This document shows, piece after piece, positions 35,001 through 47,542 of a DNA stretch of 64,000 nt (the stretch's first letter is position 1; each line of letters begins with the position of its first letter). The notes below the pieces were generated by a model. The model made no database searches. It worked only from the letters and a program-made list of their open reading frames with translations, and was not told the origin of the DNA. Location: assembly GCA_019973155.2 (NCBI GenBank), contig BPQB01000017.1:124001-188000 (forward strand), in the 5' to 3' direction. Both the position numbers and the translations under genes were made by a program. The stretch comes from Phanerochaete sordida (Eukaryota; Basidiomycota; Agaricomycetes; Polyporales; Phanerochaetaceae).

Positions 35001-36954
35001 GCAACGCATGCGTAGGGAAGAACGAAGGTCGTACCAGACAAGTAGTACCTATAGGTGCATATTGTGTGGACGTTGTCAATAAACATCCACCAGGAAGGTG
35101 ATGGGCTCTACGCACAAATGCCTTGAGCGCAGGCGTGTCAGACTTATACCTGATTGGCTGATAAGCACTTGTAATGTGAAAGGTCTCGTCGTGAAGGCTT
35201 ACTGGTTAAAATACATAAAGCTGGAGCAGCGCCAGAATCAGCTCTACATCCAGCGAGGAGGCATGCTTCTCACAGTTGCATGCACGAGATTCCCCAGAAC
35301 ATCGAAGCAAATATACACCCCAGAAGAAGTGGGCTAAAAATGGGCGTAGTATCCAACCCCGCGGGTCCGATGGCGGAAGCTGACATGGCTGGTAGTCGAA
35401 GGGAGAGATGGATGTGTACGCTCTTCACTTGCCGCCGGACTTAAGTATCGTATGTCAGGCGGCTGGGCTGCGACAGGTCAGCTACGGACAAGCATCAACA
35501 GTCCGTGACGCGGAGAGGAGCTTGTGCGGGCCCTCTATCTGTCGTACCGTCTTGATTGCTCTTGCGACACCTTCCATGCCTCCATTGCGATGTACGAGGG
35601 ACACATATTGCGCGTCAAGCGCGAGCATGTAACCTTGAGACTCCAGCGGCGAAATTCAACTCGTTCAAGGTTCGTTCTGCCACGGTTGATCTACAAAGAC
35701 AGCGAGGGAGCAAAGATTAAACATCATCAGAGAAGACCGCACCGCATGGAGTGTGCTGGGAGCACATCTTCAGAAGACATAGAGTTCCGCGATTGCAGAC
35801 ACGCCCTCTATGTTTGCCGCGGAGGCCGTCTACGAAGGTCAACGGCCAAAGCAAGAAGTGGCTGCCGCGCTCGGAGCCGGTTCCACGGATCTCGCGATAA
35901 TTGATACATACGCGTCATGCCGAAGGAACGTACGCCTGCACGGAACATGTCAGGTGAGCTGACATTCATTGGGAGCACGCCTGTCTGACCTACATGATAC
36001 AGAATCCTACGGGATACGTGTTTGTATTCTGTACCAAATTTGCCGTCAGTCCGTTGATAGCACCATGCATCCAGTAGACTTACCTTGTCACGAATATATT
36101 TCAGTTATCGGAACAATAACCAGATAAAACATACGGCATATCGCCCGAATGCGATACGGGGCCCTGTCGGTAGTTAGACAGAAATAGCATGCGTTGTACG
36201 CCTCCGACGGAAGACGGCTTTCAGTGAATACGTTACACGACAGGATGCGATGATCAGGCCGCTGCCTGTGATTCCAGATGGCTCTCGCCATGCCGGCACC
36301 AGTTCACGCACTCCACGCTCTTGACGTTGGCTATGGTGCCGAGCTGACCTGCCTCATACCGGCATTCCGCTCATCGCCATCGTGGTATCAACCGACTTGG
36401 AGTGATCTTCTCGAGCTGTAAGTTACCGCCTTGCCCACGCCGAGGTGTACCTGCTGACGACGGCGTGGTGATCATCTTCAAGAAGACTGTTGCTGTAGCT
36501 CCTGCCCTAGGGGCTCGTAAGATGGCTATGAACCACCGTGAGTACCCCACACTGCCTCCAGGAGCGCACTTGGTCACTCCGCAAAACTATGCCGACGAGC
36601 AAGGGCACAATATCAGCGCGAACACGGCCGGGTTTGCTCCTGGTACGCTGCAAAGCTGGCAGTTCGGATTAATGAGGCTCGAGAGACGTACCGAGACGTC
36701 TCCTAGCAAAGTATAGCACGTGGCAGACAGTAGAGAAAGCGGTACGAGCACACGAAATCGTCTATTTACGAGGATTGCTCACGGACAGGTTCGGACAATG
36801 GACAAAAAGCTTGCCCTCCGTTGTACGACAGCAGAATTTTGCGTTCGTTCTTGATACAGTGGGAAAGATGGCGCACATTTTCCTCCGAACGGCACGCTAC
36901 AAAGACGGTCTGCGGTAGATGAGAACATAGATTTATCGCGTCAGGTCACTGTAC
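35001..36954. other. Region without a recognised gene
   Basis: Plus-strand ORFs at 35524-35904 and 36402-36716 are the longest. They show no family motif and no convincing splice pattern. Possibly gene relics. Confidence 0.4.
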
Positions 36955-38039
36955 TTACCTGATAATCCGCGCCTTGGCCCACTCCGCAACTTCGACCGCC
37001 CACTCCTCGCCCAGCCCAGTCCCTAGAGCGATGTGGGGGCTGATGTGGTTGTGGCCTGCCATGACGCGCGTCTCGACGGGCCTGCCGAGGCGCTCGCTGA
37101 GGAGTGCGTGGAAGTCGACGGACGACTCGCGGATTGTCGCGAGCTCGTGCTCACTCACGTACGTGAGCACCTCGGGCAGGGCGTGGATCGTGTCCTCAGA
37201 AGCTTCGCGCAGCAGCGTCAGCGGCTGGTGCCTGAGGATGGATCCTTCGCTCCCGTAATAGGCGAGGACGGTCTCGGGCGGGGACGTCAAGGCCTTCGTC
37301 TGGTAGTGATACGCGCCACCCTTGAGGATGAGACCGCGCACGTGGGCATGCAGGTCCGGGGGGAGGAAGTCTGGGAGGAGAAACAGCGTAGCGACAATGT
37401 CTGCGCCGACGGAATGGCCCATAATGAAGAGGCTGTCGCTGTCGACCTTCACAGGCGAGCCAGCGTTGACATCGGCTGCATGAGATGCGAACCATACGAG
37501 TGCGTCGCGGACGTCGGCAGCGGGATCCGGAAACTTCGCGTCGGGTAGGACCCGGTAGTCGGTAATGACGGTGATGAGTCTAGCGGGCGCTGTTAGCGGG
37601 ATGCAAGGTCGAGAACAAGGGGTACTCACCCATGCTTTGCAAAGAAAGCGCCCACATTGGCGTATACCAGCTCGTGCGGAGGCGACATTTTTCGAGAGCC
37701 ACCAGCGTACCCGCCGCCGTAGACGAAGAACAGCACGGGGGCTCTACCGGTGGAGGTCGAACTTGGATAGTAGACGTCGAGCTACAGCCCATGTTTAGCG
37801 GACACAATTTACAGAGTACGAAAGGGGCATATATACCTGCCGTCGATTCGTCGTGCCATATCTGTATGTCCGTCGCGCGACTTGTTCGATATCCGCACGG
37901 TGTGCCTCGAGGAGAGGATATAGGACCTCGTAGGCTAACACGGTGCATTATAATGTGGCACAAACTCTCTTACAGCCAACATACCGATGTCTTTGTGAGC
38001 AAAGACTGACTTTTTCTCATCGACGGCCAGCGCTTCCAT
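36955..38039 (-). CDS. Alpha/beta-hydrolase (esterase/lipase-like)
   Basis: Exons on minus: 38039-37985, 37934-37837, 37781-37630, 37579-36955; 309 residues, phases consistent. After a short leader (MEALAVDEKKSV) comes LDVYYPSS, VLFFVYGGGYAGGS (the oxyanion-hole HGGG motif with Tyr for His), TVITDYRVLPDAKFPDPAADV, then the nucleophile elbow GHSVGAD with Ser near residue 158, and the likely catalytic His in GHNHISPH. This is the layout of hormone-sensitive-lipase or carboxylesterase type enzymes acting on small esters. The last codons overlap a perfect GTAAGT donor (ATC AG|GTAAGT), so an alternative end spliced to about 36906 would change only the final few residues. It is divergent from the PhyH gene, which lies 1.8 kb away. 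Confidence 0.85.
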
Positions 38040-39810
38040 GGCTTGCGAAGGCTAGGGCGTGGATAGGACGGGCAGATGCGGAACTCGATGCACGAAGCAC
38101 AGAGAGCACAGGTCACGACGCTAAGCTATGGAGCGTTAGAAGCCGCCAGTAGATTGACTGCAGCAATACCCACAGTCGCAGGCCCAAATGCAGCCCAAAC
38201 GTCGAGTACGAAGTGCCAGGTCAATGTCGAATTTTCTGTGAATCACGGGTGAATCGGCAGATAGTACGGCTTCCCACGCGTCAAGCGTGACTGCATGGAG
38301 AGTCTAGTGCGCGATTCAGAGAAGCCAGGTATAGCGTGTTCAAAATTAGAGGATACAGCGAAGGACATGGTGCTTGTGCCGCGATGGAGGCAGGAGCATA
38401 AGTATGGCTTGCTTGTCGAGAGAGTTGACTTGGGGTGTTTCCCACGGTAAGTAAATTCTCATCAGGGTTAGGGTTGGCGCCACGTCTCTGAGCGCATTTC
38501 CGCGAATGAGGTTCTCTTTCCTTCCCAGACCCCCACCACCTCCCTCCAAACGTCGAAGACTATCGACTACGACTGGCCTTGCAACGTTGTGGGCCTGAGG
38601 GCGAAAGGACGTCGTACGATATCTCTAGCTGAACAACAGCTTCCACAGCCTGGCTTTCGCTCTCTTTCGCCCCCGCCGTCGGTCTAGCACACGCACACAT
38701 CTCCTCCCACGCCCTCAGCCTAACGACACACTGCCAAATATTCATCTCATGCTCCCATCTTTGCTACATCATCGAGTAATCTGCCTTCCCGCCTGTGTTT
38801 GCGTCACAAACTCCTCACCTGTCGCAGCCATCCGGTGTCCGTCTAGCTTCACGCTGCGGTCGCTGAGCGGTGCCGTAGAGGTAGCTGGATGTCAGAGGTG
38901 GAATCTACAGGGATATGGATAGTGCTACGGGTATGTTATCGCTCCTCAGTCGTCGCGCTCACCGATATGCTAGAGGATGCACGGACGAGAACAGTACGAA
39001 GCGATGCCTGCTGGCAACACGACCCTTCTGAATGTACGATATTCCATGCCAATGAGAATACTATTGCACCACTTTTTGCACACTCGCGCGTTATCCAGCT
39101 CGTCACCCAGCTCCTACCACTCGACAAATCTTGACATCCCTTAGGTTCCGTGGATGCCTGGCCCATGATTATCCGCGCTGGTCAACGTTGTCCCACGGCA
39201 GCATGAAGCTTGCTGTCCTGCCCGTTGATGCGCCAGCCAAATACGTCCAATTTGCAGGTGAGTCGTCACGACGTGCAGACAACGGCCTTGTGATGTCACC
39301 CACAATGTCGCAGGGAACATCGGATGTCTGAGGCCAATGCCCGAAGTACGTCCGACTCCTAGGGGTCGAAGGTCTACACGTTCGCGACCTGTGATCACAC
39401 CATTCGCTACGCGGCCACGACTCAGTGTCCGTGCGCAGCTCGCCGAGTCGACCGGCCGGCACTCAGGCAGTATCAGCTATCAAGACGATATGTCCAGGCT
39501 GGCGGTCTTGCCGTCCCAGCCGTTTAATTGCCCACAGGAATGAGCTGCACGCCCTGGGTCTGCTGAGAGCTGCCGTAGGACCGAGTCTTAGATGCATTCC
39601 GTCTATCACAGAACATGGACCGTCTGGAACATCCTCGCGTGCGTCATCGTATCCCAGGACGCGCCAGCTGACCGCGCAGCCCTGCAGAATCGGCTGTTCG
39701 ACGGCTCTCTGGCTGCATACTTATCATGTCCATTAGCAAAGAAAGCCGTCCTGGCTCCGTCCCCACCCACAACCTCCCCCAAACAACGTCGTCGCATAGC
39801 CGTTCGTCAA
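38040..39810. other. Intergenic region between hydrolase and PhyH genes
   Basis: No gene recognised. It contains the third telomere-like motif at 38464-38481 and presumably the two divergent promoters. Confidence 0.45.
38464..38481 (+). repeat. GGGTTAGGGT-GCGCCA motif, copy 3
   Basis: AGGGTTAGGGTTGGCGCCAC, 425 nt upstream of the hydrolase start. Confidence 0.5.
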
Positions 39811-40972
39811 ATGGCCGACCAATCCTACGCGTTGACAGGTACGCGCTTTGCCCTTGCAGCGTGCCATTCCAAGGGCGACCTTCGAGGTGCTGATATGACA
39901 CTGTTCTCCTTCAGCGGAGCAGGTCGACTTCTTCTTGGAGAACGGCTACGTAATCATCAAGCAGGCATTCACGCGCGAGCAAGCCACGAACCTCATGACG
40001 GAGATGTGGGTACGCCTTGGAATGGACCCAGACGACAAGTCGACCTGGACCCAAGAGCGCACCAACATGCCTGTGAAGAATATGTTCCCGGTGAAGGAGT
40101 TTGCGCCGAAGGTACGTAGCTCCATCGCGCTTTGCGCCTTCTGCACCGGGGCGAGGCTGACACTCTGCGCTGTCTCCCAGGCATGGGCGGCGATTGCGGA
40201 GCTCTGCGGCGGTGAAGAGCGCGTCGACCCCGTAGCGTCGTCCTGGGCGGACAACTTCATCGTGAACCTCGGCACACCCGCGCTGGAAGGCGCGGCGCCG
40301 CCGCCTCCGCTCGAGCTCGACAACTGGCACGTCGACGGCGACTTCTTCGTGCACTTCCTCGACTCGCCGGAGCAGGCGCTGCTCGTGATCCCGCTCTTCT
40401 CGGATATCGCCCCGGGCGGCGGCGGGACGTGCATTGCGCCGGACGGCATCGCGCACGTCGCGCGCTACCTCGCCGCGCACCCCGCCGGCGTCGTGCCCGA
40501 GGACTACACGTTCTTTCCCGCGCACCTCGGCGGCACCGCGGACGACTGGGTCGGGCAGCCTGGCTTCTGGTCGCACATGGAGGAGATCAAGCGTTGCGCG
40601 CAGTTCGTCGAGCTCACGGGCGAGACGGGCGACGTCGTGCTCATGCACCCGCTCATGTTGCACTCGGCGTCGCGCAACGTCCTGCGCGTGCCGCGCGTGA
40701 TCACGAACCCGCCCGTCGGCCTCCGCGAGCCTTTCGACTTCAACCGCGCGGACCCGCGCGAGTTTAGCCTCGTCGAACGCAAGACGCTGAAGGCCCTGGG
40801 CGTCGAGCGTCTCGACTTCAAGCCGACGGCGGAGAGGAGGGGCGTCGTACCGAAGAGGATTGCGATCCAGAAGGCTATGCTGGAGGCGGAGATGAAGCGG
40901 CTAGAGGAAATGAAGATGAAGAGCGCACAGATCGCCCACACGCCGCCTCCCATCCCTGTTGCTGTCGCGTAG
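39811..40972 (+). CDS. Phytanoyl-CoA dioxygenase (PhyH)-like Fe(II)/2OG oxygenase
   Basis: Exons 39811-39838, 39915-40111 and 40181-40972 give 338 residues. The second intron is 69 nt and open in frame, so a read-through ORF also exists, but the splice sites and the loss of a low-complexity insert favour removal. The core has EQVDFFLENGYVII at the N-terminus, the iron-binding HxD in DNWHVDGDFF (His about 125, Asp 127), and the distal part VVLMHPLMLHSAS (His 231 or 236) followed by Arg, which would hold 2-oxoglutarate. The C-terminal 60 residues are a Lys/Glu/Met-rich helix. Cytosolic, no signal peptide. Such enzymes hydroxylate or desaturate small molecules in fungal pathways, and this one could belong to the cluster starting 4 kb to the right; that is inference. 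Confidence 0.85.
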
Positions 40973-43900
40973 AGGCATACTGCTCCCCTTGTACACCCTT
41001 TTCTAGTCTATATCTGAATGTATCACCAAAGCACTCTTCACGTCAGTAGCTTCGGGTGTGATTTAGCTCTCTTCGAGGATACAAACGTTGAACGTGCCGT
41101 CCATGGGTTTGGGTCGACCCTGCGCGTGTCCAGACATGGCGTAAGACATGTGAAGCTAGCCTACGCTCACAAATTCTGCAAAACCGTAAGGGGGTTCGAG
41201 AGTGGCAATCGCGTCCGACGCGCTCTCGATGACTCCTCAATGGCATATATTGACCCGACAGGGGAGTCAGCGTTCCCGCCACAAATTATACCATTCCGCA
41301 CGTCAGCCTGAGCGACGGGCTCTCCTCAATTACGTGTCTCTCATATTGCCGGAAATTCAATGAAGAGCATAGTGATTAGCCAGTATACGATGATATCTTA
41401 CATCCATGGTACATATGTCGAAGCGATGCAGAAGCTCCAAATCTCGCAAAAGATGTGATGACGGCAGTCGGTGAATTCGAGTGTGTCACAGCACCGTCTT
41501 GCGCTTCTCTTTCTCGACGACCGTCTCGACACGGACGGTCAGTGGAAGCTCGGCGGTGACCTGCGAGTCCCCACCATCGTCCTGCGCGGTATACGGTCAG
41601 TGCGCCGTTCGTGCGACAGGCATGTGGTCAAGGGCAACACACCATTGCGCGCTGCATGTCCGCATGGATCGCGTAGTCGGTGCTCGAGCTCGTGTGGTGG
41701 TGCAGGTGCTGCAGCGCGACCCTTTTCTGCGAGTCGGCCTCGCCGGAGATGAGACCTGCGTTCAGGCTGCGGGGAGGGATGTCAGAAGGGGCAGAGCGCG
41801 CCAGGCAGTCGTCGGTGCTTACAAGCCTAAGAGCGCGGTTGCGTACACTGGAGGGATTGTTTGGGTCAGCCGCGGCCGACGCAGAATAGTTTTACGCTCA
41901 CTCGTGCTGTACGGTATGAACACTGCGCGGAGGGTCAGCGCCGCTGTCGCGAGTAAGAATATTGTACGTGCCTCCAAAGAAGATGAGATCATTCGGGCGA
42001 CATATCCTCTGCGGAACGATGACGATTGAGCATGGTTTTCTTGTCATAGGCTCGTACTTACGATGATGAGGGATACAAAGATTTCGATCCTGCGTGGAGC
42101 CTGAGATCTGCCGCCAAGGATAAATGGCGGCGGAGACGTACAAGCAGAAGATTCCCAGATTTGACATGTATATCACGGGCGCACTGATCAGGTAGTCCCA
42201 CCTAGCATGTGGGACGTCAGAATGGAGCGCGAGATTGTGTCAGATGCGACTCACCGATAAAGGGGCGACCGACGCTTCCTGCTCATGTACAGCGAGAGCG
42301 CCATAGTTATACCGAAGTTTGTGCAAGCATCGAAGGCGATGGCCATGTAAAACAGCCACTGGGCACCGAGCAGGTGAGGGAACGCTCCGACATGCGACGA
42401 TGAGTTTGCTCACATTGACTGACTGCAGTTTCAAGAATGCCCCTACAGCGCCGCTGTGGCAAGTGTTCAGCGTCCGAACTCCACGCACCCTGTCTGCTAT
42501 GCGTACCTCTTTCCAGCGATAGCTTGGCGAAACCTTCAGCACGTACTCCCCAAGATATTTAGTCGAGTACATACCTAGGAACAAGCCTGAGACAGACCCC
42601 AGATGAGTAACGATGAATATAACGTAGAACCGCGTCTACGTACAGCAGGTCGTGACAACGCCGAAGGCCTGTAGTAATACAGACGTAGATTCGTTACAGG
42701 TCTTCTTGCGCGGGAAATAGCACGTACCAGAGCAGCTGTAAGCAAAAGATTCCTTTTGGAGACTTTCGTGCAGGTAAGCTCCCAATGTGTATAATGCAAG
42801 GCGAGAGCCCCACGTACAGACCCAGATTCGCCAGACGAACCACCTATGAGACACGATCAGCACTGAGAAGAATGTGAACGATATGTAACACACCCCTGGA
42901 CGAGACTGTTACTCAAAGCCTGGGCTGTATGAGTACATGGCGACAGTGAATGGCAGACCTTGGCGTACCGTGCAAGCGAACATAGCCTGCGCGTTCTGTC
43001 AGCGGCGTGCGAGGCAGGACAGAAGACGTCGACGTACTATGGGGCTCCTGTAGCGTACGAAAGGCCGATCAGAAGATCGAACATGCCTCGCTTCCGATAA
43101 TTCGACTCACCAAGGTAGTCTACCGAGTATCCCTCCCGTCAGGTCACCGAAGTGTGAAATCATGAAACTGCCCAAATCTCAACGATAATATGGGAGAACG
43201 AAGATGATTCTGCGCACACGTAGCATGACCATGTCGCCGCAAAGAGATTCAGTGCGTTCAGAAGCCTATCCACCGAGTCAGTAAATTGTTGAAAGTGTGA
43301 ACGCAGCGCCGGACCAGATAATGATGACCTGGGAGATGTGTCGTGACGGTGAGTGCATTGCATGTGCTGAGCTACATGAAACTTACCAATATCCTATTTA
43401 TACGACTCTTGTGCAGCTCGTTAGATACCCTAACGTAGCGGTGGCCTTGCACAGACAGAATCCCGAACAAGCTAAATTGTCCAGCGTAAATAGTTGCCTC
43501 TGCGAGTAGTACCAGCATGCGCTGGGACGCACATGGCGCAGGCCACAGTACCAATGAGGAATGGCCCTAGGTAAGGATGGGGAGAGATCTTGGGCACCTC
43601 GGCCATTGCGCAGCGTCGTTACAGGGAGATCCTGAAGAAGTTCCAGAAGAGAGGATGGCGGGCTACATATGAGTCCGTTGGTGGGACGGCATGCATCGTG
43701 GCTTGATTGCCTGCACTGGTGGCAAGTCATGGTGAAACACGGCATCGCGGGGCTATCAGCCTCTCCATGGAGTATCTAGCGCAGATAGTACAGCCATGGG
43801 TCTACAGACCGGATTTGGGGAGAAGATGCCGGCATTTTGCATGCCCTTCGATGCGAGCGGCGTAACAGCGATGCGTTCTCACAGATCACGGCTGCGGACG

Positions 43901-45115
43901 CGCTGCTATTGGAGTTATCTAGGATGCATCAGCAGGCTCTCTATGGTTCCGTCAAGCTGTGGTATGGAGCTCAGCGTACACGCCAGGGATAGCACGGTGC
44001 TCACGTACCCCCGGAGACATCCTCAGAGGCGTGGCGGCGTCTGTGACCGTCGATGATATAGTATTAGTCCACCGCCCAGCAATTTGACGCAGTGCTCCAT
44101 GGGAACAACTGAAGTATATCCCACCTGTGCTCACACTGCACTTATTTCATGGCTCGCCTCCGCTGTACGGCCTTGGGTCATTGCACTGGTCAAGTATTGA
44201 TTTCTTCATTCAGCCAAAGGTCGCTGCGCGTCTCTGTTCGTAGTACTTGTGGGAGGCTGAGATCCAGCTTTAGCACAGGATCACCTACGTGACGTACATA
44301 AGCTCACCTGCATCAACATCGCTGGGTGTGACCGGTGACCGTCAGAGACGGCTCAGCGCTGTGAGCGTAAGTTGCTGGCCAGGCTCGCCGCGAGCTCGTC
44401 TCTCGGAGATTACCGGGAATTGCGATATCTTGAAATTACTCGGTTTGGAAGGTGTGCTGTTTTCATCCTCCGTCCATGCAGCTCCTACAGAGAAAGCCTC
44501 CAGCTGCCTGCATCGCACTCCATACGGCCCGCGTAGCAGGTAAGACTTTCGAATATCGAATACAGCTCAGAACTGCGTGCTCGCTGAGCACGTCGGCGGT
44601 TGGACGCCGCGTATGTCGATACGTATTCGACGGCGCATGCCCACTGGCAAGCAATGCTTGAGTTTCCTGCAAACTCTACATCGAAGCGCTGACATCGGTA
44701 TCTCAGTCTGCGGTGGACTAGGTTAGATGGAGAGGCAACAGATGCTCATAACTCGTGTCTGTCGAAAGTGAGCTTTCCCTACGGCATCTTTTCGGCGTGT
44801 GTCCGCCTGAGAGATGCTGCCCATGCCCTTCAAAGGTATCACGCACTCATCTTCCATCTTTCCCACATCACTCTAACCATGGTATCCTACGATTCAGACG
44901 CAAAAAGTTAGCCCCACGACTCATACCCCACGAGGAAGGGTCTAGATTTGCTCCCTCTAGTAGACACGACCACCTCCCTCGAAAGCGTTCCTGCCGGGAC
45001 TGCGATACCATAGCCATAGGGCAGCGCACAGAGTACGTCCTTACTTATTAGCTTTGCGTAGTTGGTTTCTAGTTCTTACACGCTGGCAGACTAGTAAACT
45101 TCCCTTCGCGCACAC
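40973..45115. other. Long gene-poor region with hydrophobic ORF fragments
   Basis: No complete gene could be built. Between about 41880 and 42900 on minus, splice-flanked pieces encode membrane-type stretches (ISAPVIYMSNLGIFCL; TIFLLATAALTLRAVFIP; CYISFTFFSVLIVSHR; GIFCLQLLW), and ORF fragments continue to about 43740. They suggest a decayed or highly interrupted multi-pass membrane protein gene. 43800-45115 shows nothing recognisable. Confidence 0.4.
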
Positions 45116-46493
45116 ATGGCCTTTCCTCCAGCTCCAGAGCCTGCTACGCGCCTGGGACGCTACCGCAGGCTTGCCCCATCGGCTGGCATCTACGTGTCGC
45201 CATTGCACATAGGCGCAATGAGCCTTGGCACCAAGTGGCCGTTCGTGGGCTCCACGGATAAAGTGACCGCATTCGAGTACCTCGATGCCTACTTCAATGC
45301 CGGAGGGAACTTCATCGATACCGCCAACAACTAGTGGGTCTCGGATGGGTTGAAACGGTCGACGCTTGTGCTAATAAATCTTACCAGTCAAGGAGGAGAA
45401 AGCGAGGAGTGGGTTGGAGAGTGGATGGAAGCCAGAGGGAATCGCGACCAGCTTGTCATAGCAACCAAGGTAAGTCGTGTATATTCTTCGACGGCTGCTC
45501 GTGCTGAGTAGCACCATGCGACTCCAGTTCAGCGCGGCGTGGGAGGCTGGCAACCCGAAGGTCAAGAGCCAAGCCACGCTTCTCGGAAATTCTGTCAAGT
45601 CGATGACCCTTAGCCTCGAAGCCAGTCTCAAGAAACTCAAGACGACATACGTCGACGTGTTCTATGTCCACTGGTGGGACTGGACGACCTCCGTCGAAGA
45701 GCTCATGGAAGGCCTTCATAACCTTGTCCGCCAAGGAAAGGTGCTGTACCTCGTAAGTCATGTCCTTCCACTCTGTGGCTATTATCTCGAATCTTACGCA
45801 CTTGCTGTCAGGGAGCAAGCAACGCTCCGGCGTGGAAGATCGCCCAGTGCAACCAATACGCTCGCGACCACGGCAAGCCGCAGTTTGTCATCTATCAGGG
45901 GGAGTGGAACGTCCTCAAGCGCGACGTCGAGCGGGACATCCTGCCGATGTGCCGCGAATACGGTGCGTCACAGTCTACCCTCCTGCCTGGGCGTTGCCGA
46001 TCTCTGGCCTAGGCATGGCTTTCACGCCGTGGAACATGCTGCGCAGCGGCCGCCTGCGCACGGACGCCGAGGAAGAGGAGCGCGAGAAGGCCGGTGTGCA
46101 GGGCCGGCGCGGCTTCAACCCCGACTGGAAGCGCAACGACCTCGAGCGGCAGATGGCGAGCGTGCTCGAGCGGACTGCTGCGCAGGTTGGCACGAAGGAC
46201 ATTCGCGCTGGTACGTGCGAGCGAGCACTGCTGTCGAGGCTCGACTGATGCGCTTTACAGTGCTCATTGCGTACCACCTGCAGAAGATGCCGTACGTGTT
46301 CCCGCTGATCGGCGGGAACAAGGTCGCGCAGCTCGAAGCCAACATTGACGCCCTCAGAATTTCGCTTACCAACGAGCAGATCAAGGAGATCGAGAGCGCT
46401 GCGCCCTTCGACGTCGGCTTCCCTGCCTCGTTCATTGTGGGTAACCCTTTGTTTATGCCGCCGCGAGTTCGTTCTAACCCTTCGGATTACTAG
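45116..46493 (+). CDS. Aldo-keto reductase, aryl-alcohol dehydrogenase type
   Basis: Exons 45116-45333, 45388-45469, 45528-45752, 45812-45962, 46013-46210 and 46261-46493 give 368 residues. The catalytic tetrad of aldo-keto reductases is in place: Asp about 68 (NFIDTAN), Tyr 73 at the first splice junction, Lys 100 (VIATK) and His 148 (YVHWWD). [20 protein letters not shown] and [15 protein letters not shown] are typical of fungal aryl-alcohol dehydrogenases, which reduce aromatic or polyketide aldehydes and ketones with NADPH. The C-terminus is ambiguous: a GTAACC donor at 46441 and TAG acceptor at 46493 would join an exon (to 46583) ending with a family-like DVEPLAAAIRPSN, but the frame is off by one at a run of five G. 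As written, the protein ends at the TAG at 46491. Confidence 0.8.
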
Positions 46494-46583
46494 GGGGATG
46501 GTTCTACTCCGAACATGAACAACCGCAGTGTCATCTACATTGATGTTGAGCCGCTCGCCGCGGCCATTCGCCCGTCGAACTAG

Positions 46584-47542
46584 TAAGTTGGATCTTCACG
46601 GGAAGTAAAGAAACGACATAATCTGTATCATAATATCGGTCGTAACAATATACGTCGTCAGATAAGCTCGGTTTGCTAATTCCCTCCAGCGAAGCATCCG
46701 AGCCTTTCTTCGCCAGTGTTGGCACCATGCCCCCATCCGTCGTCACTCTTATCCGCGCCCAGCTCGGGCAACATGTTCTGGAGCTCGTTCTAGCCCGCCT
46801 TACGTCTAGAGAATGCGACGTAGGACAGTCCAGGTGAGCAGACTGTCCGTAGCATCTCAGCACTAAGTATGACCGCTAACATTCCGTCTCGGAGCTGTGA
46901 GGGTATCGGTTTGCATATCCAATGGGAACGCGTGGCTTAAACTGGTCTTGGGTCCCCTAAGCTACCCCACGTTCATATCTAAAGTTCGCACATGACCTCT
47001 GCACTTCTTCCATGCATCTCTGGCTCATCAGCATAACGGCACTGAAGGGCGTGCGCCCGTCAACGAATGTCGCCGGTAGTGATCGGGCCACCGCACTTGA
47101 CACCGACAAGAAGGCCATACTTACCCTTCTCTAGACAGGGCGTATTGCCATTTGCGAAGAAGGATCATCTGGGATGCATTAGGGCAGCGCGGGCCGCTCT
47201 CATGAGAGCACTGCGGTCAGCCAGATTGACCGCCGAAACCAAGCTTAGGGTACAGTAAGACTCGGCACAGGCCCGTAGGAACCTACCTCGTATGATGACG
47301 TCTGGTATTCTTCTGCGCGGCACTGCGTGCCGGCTAGCCCCTCTGAGAGCGACGCGCAGCCAATGCGTGCACATCCCACATTCATTAAAATCATGACTGA
47401 AATTCGACTGTCCTGGATGCCCGGAGACCTGAGGCGCGACGCTGAACGAAACAACATAATCTAGGGAAACTCTGGTCAATACGGTTCCCGCACAGAGCAC
47501 TCGCCCGCATTCTAGTTACTCGCACCACTTACCGCACCGTCC
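46584..47542. other. Spacer between reductase and P450-1
   Basis: No gene recognised; a short plus-strand ORF fragment near 46690-46830 has no family match. Confidence 0.5.

Noticed and set aside
39911..40663. 250-codon minus-strand ORF
   Set aside because: Antisense to the PhyH-like gene, which has conserved catalytic residues.
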